Below, piece by piece: positions 38,608 through 47,503 of a stretch of DNA of 64,000 nucleotides (within the stretch, counting starts at the first letter, position 1; each line of letters opens with the position of its first letter). Source of the DNA: Pseudomonas crudilactis (GTDB lineage Bacteria > Pseudomonadota > Gammaproteobacteria > Pseudomonadales > Pseudomonadaceae); contig NZ_WXVV01000006.1 in NCBI RefSeq assembly GCF_013433315.1, forward strand, positions 186,001 through 250,000, in the 5' to 3' direction. The notes under the pieces were generated by a model. That model saw only the letters and a list, made by a program, of their open reading frames with translations, was not told the origin of the DNA and did no database searches. The position numbers were made by a program, and so were the translations under genes.

Positions 38608-38793
38608 TCAGCGCAGCTTTTCAGTGGCCTGTTTGCGCTTGATCCGGTCATAGACCTCCGCGCGGTGCACATTGACCTTTTGCGGGGCCTCGACGCCAAA
38701 GCGCACGCTGGAGCCGTTTACCGACAGCACGCGCAGGGAAATATCGTCACCGATTGAAATCAACTCACCAACGACACGGCTGAGTACAAGCAT
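38608..38793 (-). CDS. CsrA/Rsm-family post-transcriptional regulator paralogue
   Basis: A 61-residue CsrA-type RNA-binding protein that would bind GGA motifs in mRNA leaders or small RNAs. The fold pattern is intact: MLVLSR at the start with L4 and R6, [18 protein letters not shown] and VHRAEVY with R44, the residues that contact RNA. It differs from canonical RsmA/CsrA at many positions ([17 protein letters not shown]), so it is a secondary paralogue, perhaps the RsmI type of fluorescent pseudomonads. It is a monocistronic gene. Confidence 0.9.
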   Translation of the reverse strand: MLVLSRVVGELISIGDDISLRVLSVNGSSVRFGVEAPQKVNVHRAEVYDRIKRKQATEKLR

Positions 38794-38928
38794 GAGATTC
38801 GTCCTTCAGGGTTAGCGAACCCTGAAGATGCGCGGCTTGCAGCGGCTCTACAATGCGCGGCGAGCAAATCAGTTTTGCCTTACACCCATACTCGCATCGA
38901 GCCGTCAGACGTTTCCGACAAATAGCCG

Positions 38929-39261
38929 TCAGGCCGCCGAAAACCGCGGCCCGAACAGAATCACGCTGGCGCCGATCACGCACAACGCCACGCCGACCCA
39001 GTCAGATCCCAATGGGCGTACCCGCTCGACTACCATCAGCCAGCCAATCGACGCAACGATGTAGATCCCGCCATAAGCGGCATAGGCACGTCCGGCGTAG
39101 TTGGCTTCGACGCGGGTCAACAACAGTGCGAACAAGGTCAGACTGAGCAGCGCAGGAATCACCCACAACGCACTTTTGCCTTGACGCAGCCACATGAAGA
39201 AGGCGAAACAACCGGCGATTTCAAACAGCGCCGCGAGGAAAAACCACAAGTAATTGAGCAT
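38929..39261 (-). CDS. YnfA/UPF0060 family membrane protein
   Basis: A 110-residue inner-membrane protein with four hydrophobic helices: [53 protein letters not shown] and [16 protein letters not shown]. It is related to small multidrug-type transporters, but no substrate is established. The ATG at 39261 is used; upstream in-frame sequence is unconserved. Confidence 0.88.
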   Translation of the reverse strand: MLNYLWFFLAALFEIAGCFAFFMWLRQGKSALWVIPALLSLTLFALLLTRVEANYAGRAYAAYGGIYIVASIGWLMVVERVRPLGSDWVGVALCVIGASVILFGPRFSAA

Positions 39262-39324
39262 TGACGCGTCTCGACAGGGTGACCATTGCGGCCACCCTAA
39301 CGACGCCGCCGACAACGGGCAAGG

Positions 39325-40140
39325 TCAGCCGTTGTTCTGTTTGGCTTTGGCGCGCATTTTTTCGGCCATTGAAGTCATTTCGTTATAGAGCAGTTGCGGA
39401 TTTTTCTGCTTGATCGCCCAGGCCATGCGCCCTTGTTCGTGGGGCAGGATCATGAATTCGCCGGCCGCTACTTGCTGATAGATGTAGTCGGCGATATCCG
39501 CCGCGGTGATCGGCGAACTTTCCAGCAACTTGCCCACTTGCGCCTTCATCGCCGGTGTCGGGCCACGGAAAGAGTCGAGCAGATTGGTCTGGAAGAATGA
39601 CGGGCAAACCACATGCACACCGACTTCCTGCTGCGCCAGTTCAATCAACAGACTTTCCGAAAGTGCAACCACGCCAGCCTTGGCCACGTTGTAATTACTC
39701 ATCGCCGGGCCTTGCATCAGTGCGGCCATGGAGGCGATGTTGATGATTTTGCCTTTGCTTTGCTCAAGCAGCGGCAGAAACGCTTTGCAGCCCTTGACCA
39801 CGCCCATCAGGTTGATCGCGATCTGCCAGTCCCAGTCTTCCAGCGACAGCTCGCTGAAGAACCCGCCCGACGCAACACCGGCGTTGTTGACGATGATGTC
39901 GATGCCACCCAGTTTCTCTTCGCAGGCTTGGGCGAATGCGGTGAGCTGGCTGTAATCACGCACATCGCAGCGCTGAACAAAACCGTCACCGCCCGCCTCG
40001 CGGACCATTTTCAGGGTTTCCTGCAGGCCGGGTTCACTGACGTCGGACAAGGCCAGTTGCCAGCCTTCACGCGCCCAGCGCAGCGCGATTTCGCGACCCA
40101 GGCCCGAGCCCGCACCAGTGATCATCATGCGATTTTGCAT
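39325..40140 (-). CDS. Short-chain dehydrogenase/reductase
   Basis: A 271-residue classical SDR with TGAGSGLG at the cofactor site, NNAGVASGG, a catalytic serine in IASMAAL and the YNVAKAG tyrosine/lysine pair. Substrate unknown. The ATG at 40140 (MQNRMMITGAGSG) is chosen because it sits at the expected distance from the glycine motif; upstream in-frame sequence lacks homology. No partner gene indicates a pathway. Confidence 0.88.
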   Translation of the reverse strand: MQNRMMITGAGSGLGREIALRWAREGWQLALSDVSEPGLQETLKMVREAGGDGFVQRCDVRDYSQLTAFAQACEEKLGGIDIIVNNAGVASGGFFSELSLEDWDWQIAINLMGVVKGCKAFLPLLEQSKGKIINIASMAALMQGPAMSNYNVAKAGVVALSESLLIELAQQEVGVHVVCPSFFQTNLLDSFRGPTPAMKAQVGKLLESSPITAADIADYIYQQVAAGEFMILPHEQGRMAWAIKQKNPQLLYNEMTSMAEKMRAKAKQNNG

Positions 40141-40448
40141 AGCACACAGCCTTGTTGTTCCGGGGAAGATGCGCCGAGTGTAGCGAAGGATCCGCGCGCG
40201 CCCACGCTCCATCAGATTGCTGAATGGTGAGGGCAAACCGTGGCGCGTTGGATTCCCGAAAATGGTCTGGGTTCTGAACTAGACGAGAGGAAAAATAGGA
40301 AATAAGTCTGCGATCCAAATACATTAAAAAAACATTGAATTTTCTTTCATGCGCACCGGTCGGAATTTGTAAGCCGTCTGGAATTACTTAGTCTCCAGTC
40401 GCCCTTGAATACCAAGACTTCTCGAACACTATCAACAAGGAAATCGAC
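40141..40448. other. Non-coding region between divergent SDR and DUF3309 genes
   Basis: The right half (about 40290-40440) is AT-rich and must contain the promoter of the small DUF3309 gene. I could not fix a confident -35/-10 pair. No gene or repeat seen. Confidence 0.5.
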
Positions 40449-40601
40449 ATGGGCACAATTCTAATCATTATCCTGATCCTGTTGCTGATCGGTGGTCTGC
40501 CGGTCTTCCCGCACTCCAGAAGTTGGGGTTATGGTCCTTCGGGCATTATCGGCGTGGTGTTGGTGGTGCTGTTGGTGCTGCTGTTACTGGGTCGGATATA
40601 A
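40449..40601 (+). CDS. DUF3309-type small membrane protein
   Basis: A 50-residue protein: a hydrophobic helix (TILIIILILLLIGGLPVF), the loop PHSRSWGYGPSG, then a second helix (IIGVVLVVLLVLLLLGRI). This is the typical layout of the DUF3309 family, which is often annotated in Pseudomonas but has no known function. AAGGAAA lies 7 bases before the ATG, and a strong terminator follows 20 bases after the stop, so it is a complete monocistronic unit. Confidence 0.85.
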   Translation: MGTILIIILILLLIGGLPVFPHSRSWGYGPSGIIGVVLVVLLVLLLLGRI

Positions 40602-40612
40602 CGATTCAAGCG

Positions 40613-40647
40613 TAAAAAAAGAGGCCCTGTTCAGGGCCTCTTCTTTA
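40613..40647. terminator. Bidirectional terminator
   Basis: A 9-base stem GAGGCCCTG-TT-CAGGGCCTC with seven A residues before it and TTCTTT after it. It serves the DUF3309 gene on the plus strand and the LTA-synthase-like gene on the minus strand. Confidence 0.93.
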
Positions 40648-40675
40648 TTGCGCGGATTTTATCATCGACAAGCGA

Positions 40676-42769
40676 TCAATCCGGCTTGCCGTGAATCACA
40701 CCGGCGGTGTTGTCCATCAGGCTCTTGGTCGCCGTTTGCAAGAACGCTTCCAGTTTGAGTTTCAACTCGGCAGTGCGCGGTGCATTCGGAACGACTTCGG
40801 CATGCGGGTTGGCACCCAACTGGTACTGCCACATTTTCGGACCCATGTCCTTGTCTCTCGGCAATACCAGAATCTGGTCAGCGGTGACGATGGCAGTGGT
40901 CTGCTCGCTGCCCGACGGCTTGATCACACCGAAACCGGTGTCGCCTTCCGGCAGGTTGAGCAAGTCGCGACCCCAGCACTGATGACGCACTTCGCCACCG
41001 AGACGGCCCATGATGGTCGGCACAATGTCGATCTGAGTGCCGACAGTGTGGTCACGGGTACCGAATTTCTCCTGGATGCCCGGCGCAATCATCAGCATCG
41101 GCACGTTGAAGCGGCCCAGGTCCATTTCGGTGATCTGGCGCTCGTTGCCGAAACCGTGGTCACCGACGATAACGAACAGGGTTTCCTTGAAGTACGGCTC
41201 TTTGCGCGCCTTCTCGAAGAACTGACCCAGCGCCCAGTCCGAGTAACGCATGGCGGTCAGGTGCTCGTTGAGCGAGCCACGATCGGTTACGCGCTCGACC
41301 GGCAACGGCGTTGGCAAGGCATACGGTGTGTGGTTGGACAGGGTTTGCAGCAGCGCGTAGAACGGCTTGCCGTTTTCCCGCGCCTTCAACTCCTGCAAAC
41401 CACGGTCGAACATGTCCTGGTCGGACACGCCCCAGGTCGGATCGGAGAACACCGGGTTGACGAAGTCATTACGGCCAACGAAGTTGGTCATGCCCTGGTT
41501 GCTGAAGAAGCCCGACTGGTTGTCCCAGGCGAAGTCGCCGTTGTAGACGTACACGTCGTCGTAGTTACGGGCGCTGAGCACCTGCGGCAGACCGGACAGC
41601 TTGTGGCTACCTTCCGGGGTCTGCATCAGGTATTCGAAACCTGGCAGGTTGGGGAAGCAGGCCATGGTCGCGAACATGCCCTGATGGGTATGTGTGCCGT
41701 TGGAGAAGAAGCGGTCGAACAGCAGGCCTTCCTTCGACAGCTTGTCCAGGTATGGCGTGATGTTGCCTGGTGCGCCCAACGCACCGACCGAGTGACCGGC
41801 CATGCTTTCCATCAGGATCACGACGACGTTCTTGATCGGCAGGGTCTTGTCGGCCGGCGGCGTGTAATCACGGCGCACGGCGGCAATATCGGCATCGACC
41901 AGTTTTTCGTCTGGCATCAGCAGCATGTCGCGCACGATCTTCTGCGCTTGTTCTTGCGGCAACGTGGCTTTCCAGATGTTGTTGCGATCCTCGCCCATAC
42001 GGGACTTGGCGGCCTCGATCAGCGACAGCGTGGCGTTGAGGCCGAGCTGGTTGGCGAAGTTGGAATCGGTGGTGTACACGTCACCCCAACGCATTGGCGG
42101 GCCTTGACGCAGAGTGCCACGAGCGGCAACCACGCAGATCAGCAAGCAGACCACGAACACCGCAAGACGGGTGTACCACGGCGCTATTTGGCGGCTGCTG
42201 ACGCTGCCGCCGCTGAACGGTCCGCGTGGACGGGTGGCACGGTCGGCGCCTTTGAACGCCAGGGTCAGAATAACGGTGCCGATGACCCACGCCAGCAGAT
42301 ACCGAACGACCGGGAAACCGTACCAGAGCATGCTCATCACGGTTTTCGGGTCTTCTTTCACGTACTGGAACACCAGACCGTTGAGGCGCTGGTGGAACTC
42401 GCGGTAGAAGTCCATCTCCATCAGGCCGAGAAACAGCGCAATGCTCGATGCGATCGTCAGCCACAGACGGAAGAAACCGCGCGCAGCCATGGCGCGGGCA
42501 CTGAACAGCGCCAGCACCAGCGGAATGCACACGTAAACCACCAGACGCAGGTCGAAACGCAGGCCGTTGGCGAAGGCTTCAAGGAACGTCGAAGCCGGGG
42601 TGTCGAGGATCATCTCGCGGTTGTAGACCAGCAGCGCGAGGCGCAGCACGGAAAACATCACCATCATGACCAGCGCGCAAAGCAGCGTGTAGGCCAGATG
42701 CGATTTGACGGTCGGTTGCAGCAGGCGAGCAGAAGATCGCTGCTGATTCAGGGCGTCCGGGTTTGCCAT
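40676..42769 (-). CDS. LTA synthase-like sulfatase-family phosphoglycerol transferase
   Basis: A 697-residue inner-membrane protein with about five N-terminal helices (to residue 215) and a periplasmic alkaline-phosphatase/sulfatase-fold domain. The metal-binding start VVVILMESMAGHSVG, the threonine nucleophile region NGTHTHQGMFAT and the late IVGDHGFGNE motif are present. Gram-negative relatives modify periplasmic glucans or other envelope glycans with phosphoglycerol; the acceptor here is unknown. The start is the ATG at 42769. No neighbouring glucan (opgGH) genes. Confidence 0.9.
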   Translation of the reverse strand: MANPDALNQQRSSARLLQPTVKSHLAYTLLCALVMMVMFSVLRLALLVYNREMILDTPASTFLEAFANGLRFDLRLVVYVCIPLVLALFSARAMAARGFFRLWLTIASSIALFLGLMEMDFYREFHQRLNGLVFQYVKEDPKTVMSMLWYGFPVVRYLLAWVIGTVILTLAFKGADRATRPRGPFSGGSVSSRQIAPWYTRLAVFVVCLLICVVAARGTLRQGPPMRWGDVYTTDSNFANQLGLNATLSLIEAAKSRMGEDRNNIWKATLPQEQAQKIVRDMLLMPDEKLVDADIAAVRRDYTPPADKTLPIKNVVVILMESMAGHSVGALGAPGNITPYLDKLSKEGLLFDRFFSNGTHTHQGMFATMACFPNLPGFEYLMQTPEGSHKLSGLPQVLSARNYDDVYVYNGDFAWDNQSGFFSNQGMTNFVGRNDFVNPVFSDPTWGVSDQDMFDRGLQELKARENGKPFYALLQTLSNHTPYALPTPLPVERVTDRGSLNEHLTAMRYSDWALGQFFEKARKEPYFKETLFVIVGDHGFGNERQITEMDLGRFNVPMLMIAPGIQEKFGTRDHTVGTQIDIVPTIMGRLGGEVRHQCWGRDLLNLPEGDTGFGVIKPSGSEQTTAIVTADQILVLPRDKDMGPKMWQYQLGANPHAEVVPNAPRTAELKLKLEAFLQTATKSLMDNTAGVIHGKPD

Positions 42770-43069
42770 GTCGTTTTAGGACCCATTGGAAGTTGAAGTT
42801 GCAAAAATACAGCGGCGCCATGCCCTCTATTGGTCATTCCAGACCCCGGAGCTTGCGCGGTGCGCAAATGTTGCACGATCACCCGCACCATTGCCATTGA
42901 TTACTGCCCCGCCGCCAGACACTTTCATTTATGGCAGCGTGCAAACAGCGCGGGCGAATTGTCTGGAACACTTTGTGAAAATTTCGTGCAACGCATATCT
43001 GGAAACACAATATAGATACAAAACAAAACGCCCCGACTTGTTCGAGGCGTTTCGTTGAAAGCGGGCCGA
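42770..43069. other. Non-coding region upstream of the LTA-synthase-like gene
   Basis: The only clear element is the terminator of the START-domain gene at 43026-43052. The region 42930-43025 is AT-rich and is likely promoter or leader sequence for the minus-strand gene. Confidence 0.55.
43026..43052 (-). terminator. Terminator of the START-domain gene
   Basis: Minus strand AAACGCC-TCGAACAAGTCGG-GGCGTTT hairpin followed by TGTTTTG. It lies 17 bases after the stop. Confidence 0.85.
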
Positions 43070-43675
43070 TTACTTCTCGGCGCGTTCTTTCAGAGCTTTC
43101 AAGGTGTTGAACGGCGCATCGACGACGAACTTGTTGGCAACCATTGCCGGCACGCTGCCGCCCGGCTCGGTGTGCACTTGATAAGTGACTTCAACCTGGT
43201 CGCCCTTCGGTACGAACTTCCAGAAGCCTTTGACCTGCTGCACGCGGACAAAGCCTTTTTCTTCAGGAACGTACGTCGGCAGACCCTTGAGGTTGCGGGT
43301 CAGGCTGCCGTCGGCGCCTTCGACGGTGGTGACTTCGATCACCGAGTCACGCGGAGTTACCGGCCAAGGCGTATTGAACTGGCTATAGGTCCAGCTCTTG
43401 TCGCCTTCGTGTTTGAGCAGTTTCTGGGTCTTGCACTCGTGAATCCAGGCGCAGGCGCCAGCGACGTCTTCCTGCAGTGCGCGCAGTTTGGCGACGGTGG
43501 TTTTCATCAGTGCGACGCCCTGGTAGGACTTGTAGTCCGAACCCGGCACTTCACTGAGGGACACCTTGATGCCGTCCTCGTTCTTGGCAACCTTCCAGTC
43601 TTCAGCCTGCGCAACGGACGTGGCCAGCACAGCGGTCAAACCACACAACACAGCGATACGATGCAGCGAACCCAT
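43070..43675 (-). CDS. Secreted START-domain lipid-binding-like protein
   Basis: A 201-residue protein with a clear signal peptide (MGSLHRIAVLCGLTAVLATS then VAQA, cleavage near residue 22) followed by one START/Bet v1-like domain (about 25-195). The domain retains the YQVHTEPGGSVPAMVANKFVVDAPFNTLKAL C-terminal helix region, quoted here in pieces. Ligand unknown; a periplasmic location is predicted. The ATG at 43675 is used because it begins the signal peptide. It ends with a strong terminator. Confidence 0.85.
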   Translation of the reverse strand: MGSLHRIAVLCGLTAVLATSVAQAEDWKVAKNEDGIKVSLSEVPGSDYKSYQGVALMKTTVAKLRALQEDVAGACAWIHECKTQKLLKHEGDKSWTYSQFNTPWPVTPRDSVIEVTTVEGADGSLTRNLKGLPTYVPEEKGFVRVQQVKGFWKFVPKGDQVEVTYQVHTEPGGSVPAMVANKFVVDAPFNTLKALKERAEK

Positions 43676-43716
43676 AGTCTTATTCCTTATTGTTGAAGTT
43701 CCGTTCGTTTGACACA

Positions 43717-43971
43717 TCACGCCGCCGTCATTTGCTCCCACCAGCCGATCAGCCTGATCGCTTCTTCCGAGCTGCTGCCACAGACCTCGACATCCGCAGC
43801 GAAGCCGGAACAGACCGGCGGGCGCTCCGGACGGCCGAAAATGCTGCACAGGTTTTCGACCGAAAGCTGCACGCAACGTTCGCCGGCAGGTTTGCCATCA
43901 GGCATGCCGGGAATCGGCGAACTGATGGAGGGGGCGATGCAGCAAGCGCCACAGCCTTCACGGCATTTCAT
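43717..43971 (-). CDS. YkgJ-family cysteine cluster protein
   Basis: An 84-residue protein with MKCREGCGACC at the start, C36 and C44 in RCVQLSVENLC, and further cysteines in PVCSGF and VCGSS. This CxxxCxxCC arrangement is the YkgJ family (UPF0153), a putative zinc or iron-sulfur binder of unknown function. The ATG at 43971 has AGGA 10 bases upstream; a TTG three codons earlier is too close to it. It lies 41 bases upstream of the START-domain gene. Confidence 0.85.
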   Translation of the reverse strand: MKCREGCGACCIAPSISSPIPGMPDGKPAGERCVQLSVENLCSIFGRPERPPVCSGFAADVEVCGSSSEEAIRLIGWWEQMTAA

Positions 43972-44137
43972 GACGAACAATTCCTCGCGACGGGCGATGT
44001 GTAAAAGGGACGCGGAACAGAGTAACCGCTAAAACAGCTGTTTTAAATTGCCTGAACCGGGGTTTCTGCCGATTACTGAATATGACTGACCAGTCTCCGA
44101 CAAAGCGTCTGGTCTGCGGGTCACAGATGGCCTGAAT

Positions 44138-44608
44138 TTACTGCTTGAATTCGAAATCCAGCGCCGCACCTTCGATTTCCCGACGGTCTTCGTTGCGCAG
44201 TTGCAACTGCATTTCATTGTTGAGCAAGCGGCCATTGAGCTGGAATCCGCTGTTTTTCTCGCCAAACATCTGCGGCAGGATTGGCTCGCGCTTGGGCAAT
44301 TCAACAGCGCCCTTGGGCTTCAATTCCTGGACCATGTCCTTGGGCAAGCTCAAATCGAGTTTTGCTGGCGGCAATTTGGCTTTCACCACTTCGCTGGCAG
44401 ATTTCGATTTGGAGGCGATCGGCTTGCGCTTCTTGATGACTTTTTGCTGGGTTTTTTTCGCGGGGACTGCCTTCTGCGCAGCCGTGGCCTTATTAGCGGG
44501 ACTCGTCGCAGCCGGTTTTTCCTGAACCGCAGCAGCCATCACCCCAGGCGCATGACCGATCATCAGTAAACCCAGCAAAACCCAAGCAGCAGGAAAAATC
44601 GCTTTCAT
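44138..44608 (-). CDS. Secreted lysine-rich protein of unknown function
   Basis: A 156-residue protein with a signal peptide (MKAIFPAAWVLLGLLMIGHA then PGVMA), an alanine/lysine-rich low-complexity stretch (about 30-75; KKTQQKVIKKRKP) and a more ordered C-terminus (LPKREPILPQMFGEK, FQLNGRLLNNEMQLQLRN). Similar Pseudomonas proteins have been labelled 'translation initiation factor 2' because of the Lys/Ala-rich region, but there is no GTPase domain and the protein is exported. Function unknown. The ATG at 44608 starts the signal peptide. Confidence 0.75.
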   Translation of the reverse strand: MKAIFPAAWVLLGLLMIGHAPGVMAAAVQEKPAATSPANKATAAQKAVPAKKTQQKVIKKRKPIASKSKSASEVVKAKLPPAKLDLSLPKDMVQELKPKGAVELPKREPILPQMFGEKNSGFQLNGRLLNNEMQLQLRNEDRREIEGAALDFEFKQ

Positions 44609-44686
44609 GGACCCAACGACACTAACGGCAGAGGGCCATATGCTCGCTTGTTGGACGCCACAAGACAAGCATCACCCACCGCTCGT

Positions 44687-46126
44687 TCAGAATCCGCCAG
44701 CGGTTTCCTGACACAGTTGCGTCGCCAGCAACCCCAGGGTCATCAACGCCCGCTCCGCCTCGCGGTTCCACGGAATGCCGCAGTTCAGGCGGATACAGTG
44801 GTTGAACTGCTCGGTATTACTGAAGATCAGCCCCGGCGCGATGCTGATGCCCTGTTGCAAGGCGCGGACATGCAATTCTTGCGTATTGACCCTGCCCGGC
44901 AAACTCACCCAGAGGATGAAACCGCCGGTGGGCCGGGTCATTTGCGTGCCTTCGGGGAAGTACTGCTGCACCGCCAACTGGAAGGCGCTGAGGTTTTTCC
45001 GGTACTCCTGGCGGATGTACCGTAAATGCCGGTCATAGCCGCCGTTTTCCAGATAAGCGGCAATCGCCATCTGCGTGACGCTGCACGCCGAGTGGGTGCT
45101 GAAGGTCTGCAAGCGCTGGATTTCCTGCTGGTACTTGCCAGCAATCATCCAACCGATGCGCACACCGGGCGACAAAGTCTTGGAAAAACTCGAGCAGTAG
45201 ATCACCCGGTCCAGTCGGTCATAAGCCTTGAGCGCCTTGGTTTTGCCTTGCTCGAACATCAGTTCGCCATAGATGTCATCTTCGACGATCTGGATGTCGA
45301 AATCCGAGGCCAGCCGCAGCAACTGTTTCTGCCGCTCTTCGGGCATGGTGCCGCCCAGCGGATTGCTCAGGCGCGTGGTCAGCACCAGCGCTTTGATCGA
45401 CCATTGGTTGGCGGCCAGTTGCAGGGCCTCGAGGCTCATGCCGGTGGCGGGATCGCTCGGAATCTCGATAACTTTCAGGCCAAGCAGATCGGCCAGTTGC
45501 AGCAAACCGTAATAGGTTGGCGATTCGGCGGCGATCAGATCGCCCGGCCGGGTCAGCACGCGCAACGACATCTGCAAGGCATCGACACAACCGTGGGTGA
45601 TCACCACCTCCGACGGGTCGACCACCACACCGGCGTCGCGCATACGGATCGCCACTTGCCGGCGCAGCGGTTCAAAACCCGGGCTGAACATGTAGCTGAA
45701 GGCACGCGGGCTATGGAAACGTGTGACCTTGGCCAGTTGCTGATGCAGTGCGCGCACCGGCAAGTAATCGACACTTGGCACGGCGGCGCCGAGCGGAAAC
45801 ACGCCTTCGCGGCGTGATTCGACCAGAACCTGTTGAATGATGCTGCTGCGGGTGACCAGCCCCGGCCTTTCGACCCGGGCAATGTCCGGCGTCGGTGCGG
45901 TCAACGCAGGCGTCTGGTGTACGTAATAACCAGACTGTGGACGTGCGCGGATCAAGCCCTGATCTTCGAGATTGGCGTAGGCCTGCAACACCGTCGCATG
46001 GCTGACGTTGAGCTGCGAACTCATCTTGCGCACCGAAGGCACGCGCTCCCCCGGTTGATAGACACCACGGCGGATGTCTTCGGCCAGTTGCTGAGCAATA
46101 CGTTGGTAGAGCAAGAGATTGGTCAT
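44687..46126 (-). CDS. MocR-type GntR regulator with aminotransferase domain
   Basis: A 479-residue MocR/PdxR-type regulator. An N-terminal GntR winged helix-turn-helix (about 1-75; GERVPSVRKMSSQLNVSHATVLQAY in pieces) is fused to a fold-type I aminotransferase domain. The PLP-lysine segment is SSFSKTLSPGVRIGW. Such proteins sense PLP and amino compounds and usually control a neighbouring gene, but the adjacent genes here give no clear target. The start is the ATG at 46126. Confidence 0.9.
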   Translation of the reverse strand: MTNLLLYQRIAQQLAEDIRRGVYQPGERVPSVRKMSSQLNVSHATVLQAYANLEDQGLIRARPQSGYYVHQTPALTAPTPDIARVERPGLVTRSSIIQQVLVESRREGVFPLGAAVPSVDYLPVRALHQQLAKVTRFHSPRAFSYMFSPGFEPLRRQVAIRMRDAGVVVDPSEVVITHGCVDALQMSLRVLTRPGDLIAAESPTYYGLLQLADLLGLKVIEIPSDPATGMSLEALQLAANQWSIKALVLTTRLSNPLGGTMPEERQKQLLRLASDFDIQIVEDDIYGELMFEQGKTKALKAYDRLDRVIYCSSFSKTLSPGVRIGWMIAGKYQQEIQRLQTFSTHSACSVTQMAIAAYLENGGYDRHLRYIRQEYRKNLSAFQLAVQQYFPEGTQMTRPTGGFILWVSLPGRVNTQELHVRALQQGISIAPGLIFSNTEQFNHCIRLNCGIPWNREAERALMTLGLLATQLCQETAGGF

Positions 46127-46278
46127 GACGCAGCACTCGATTTCACGGGCATTTTATTCTTGTGCGAAACAATACCGGAACAGTTTAGAAGTGTACTGGG
46201 ACAGTTGCCACATTACTCGACCATACAGTGCGGTGTCTGCCCCTGACTGTACTGATTTGTGGGCCATTCGACAGACGT

Positions 46279-46313
46279 AAAAAAGCCCGGCACTGCATGA
46301 CAGCCCGGGCTTT
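46279..46313 (-). terminator. Terminator of the OmpA-family lipoprotein gene
   Basis: Stem AAAGCCCGG/CCGGGCTTT around a loop of about 14 bases, followed on the minus strand by six T residues. It lies 16 bases after the stop. Confidence 0.92.
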
Positions 46314-46328
46314 CCAGAGACGCAACCC

Positions 46329-47141
46329 TTAACGGGCGGCGCCGAGCTGGCCTTTTTCGTCGGAAAAGACGATTTCAACCCGACGGTTCTGTGCGCGCCC
46401 ACGCTCGGAAGCGTTGGCGTCCACCGGGTATTCGTCGCCGTAGCCTTCGACCTGAATGCGTTTGTCGTCGATGCCCAGGTCCATCAGCACGTCCGCCACC
46501 GATTGTGCGCGGTCACGGGACAGTTTGAGGTTTTCCTGTTTGCCGCCGGTGCTGTCGGTGTAGCCCTCGATGCGCACCACGCGTTTCGGGTTCAGTTGCA
46601 GGAACTGCACAATCTTCAGCACCACGCGATTGGCCGAGTTTTTCAACTCGGCTTCACCGGTGTCGAACAACACATCGCCGAGGGTCATCACCAGACCGCG
46701 ATCAGTCTGCGTGGTGGCCAGTGCGACGATCTGCTCTTCGAGCCATTTACCCTGCTGCTGCACGCTCAGCAATTTCGACTCACGCAGGGCCAGTTGCAGG
46801 CGCTGACGCTCCAGTTCGAGCTTGGCCGCGCGCTCTTCGTTGAGCACCTGATTGGTGTGCTCACGGGCGATTTCACTGTAGCGCTGGCTCAGGTAGGCGT
46901 AATGCACCACGTCCGAACCGCTGCCCCAGTAGGTCGACAGGCGATCGGCACGGGCCAGCGACTCACCGGCACGGATCACGTCTTTCGGCGCGATGCGCAG
47001 CACGTTGGAGTCTTCCTTGACCTTCTGGAAGTCAGCACTGGCTTCTTGCAGAGCAGATTCGCTGTGTTGCCCGGCGCAGCCGTACAGGCTGGCGCAACCG
47101 GCGAGGATCAGACCGCCGAGAATTTTCGACTTGAGGCTCAT
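46329..47141 (-). CDS. OmpA-family lipoprotein
   Basis: A 270-residue outer-membrane-type lipoprotein. The lipobox is LYGC with the lipidated cysteine at residue 22 (ASLYGCAGQ). The N-terminal part (about 25-150) is DUF4398-like and helical. The C-terminal OmpA domain binds peptidoglycan (VRIEGYTDSTGGKQENLKLSRDRAQSV in pieces, and GYGDEYPVDANASERGRAQNRRVEI in pieces). It overlaps the upstream DUF4398 lipoprotein gene by 4 bases (ATGA-type junction), so the two are co-translated. Likely an envelope-stability factor. Confidence 0.92.
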   Translation of the reverse strand: MSLKSKILGGLILAGCASLYGCAGQHSESALQEASADFQKVKEDSNVLRIAPKDVIRAGESLARADRLSTYWGSGSDVVHYAYLSQRYSEIAREHTNQVLNEERAAKLELERQRLQLALRESKLLSVQQQGKWLEEQIVALATTQTDRGLVMTLGDVLFDTGEAELKNSANRVVLKIVQFLQLNPKRVVRIEGYTDSTGGKQENLKLSRDRAQSVADVLMDLGIDDKRIQVEGYGDEYPVDANASERGRAQNRRVEIVFSDEKGQLGAAR

Positions 47142-47494
47142 TGGGCATCTCCCAGTTGCTTGCGCAGACGGACGATGCGGGTGTTGAGCACATTCACCTG
47201 TTCTTCACTTTTTTGCGTCAGCACTTTGGCTTCGGCCAGACGGGCATCCAGTTCCGCTTGCTCGGAACGCATGCGCGCATTGCGGTAGGACTCGTCAGCC
47301 ATGTTGCCTTTGGCGCGGTTGTACTTGGTTTCGGCCAGTTTCATTTCCGGCACTTCGTCGGCGGTGGCGCCAACAGCTTTGGCCTGGGTGATGGCTTGCT
47401 CGGTCAGGCGCATTTGTTCATTGGGTGCCGGATCGGTTGCGCAACCGGCCAGAGCCAGAACGGCCACAGCCGCGAAAAGAGGTCGAATACTCAC
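47138..47494 (-). CDS. DUF4398 lipoprotein
   Basis: A 118-residue lipoprotein: signal MSIRPLFAAVAVLALAGC with lipobox LAGC (C18), then a helical DUF4398 domain (MRLTEQAITQAKAVGA, RAKGNMADESYRNARMRSEQ) and a coiled-coil-like end (LNTRIVRLRKQLG). It starts with GTG; AGGG lies 7 bases upstream. It overlaps the OmpA-family lipoprotein gene, with which it probably works at the outer membrane. Confidence 0.9.
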   Translation of the reverse strand: MSIRPLFAAVAVLALAGCATDPAPNEQMRLTEQAITQAKAVGATADEVPEMKLAETKYNRAKGNMADESYRNARMRSEQAELDARLAEAKVLTQKSEEQVNVLNTRIVRLRKQLGDAQ

Positions 47495-47503
47495 TAAGAA
47501 TCC

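Noticed and set aside
40691..42796. 701-codon plus-strand reading frame opposite the LTA-synthase-like gene
   Set aside because: Antisense shadow; the minus-strand product has membrane helices, a nucleophile motif and the sulfatase-fold signatures.
46154..46402. 82-codon minus-strand frame near the OmpA-family terminator
   Set aside because: It covers the terminator and overlaps the end of the OmpA-family gene in another frame; no ribosome binding site or homology.
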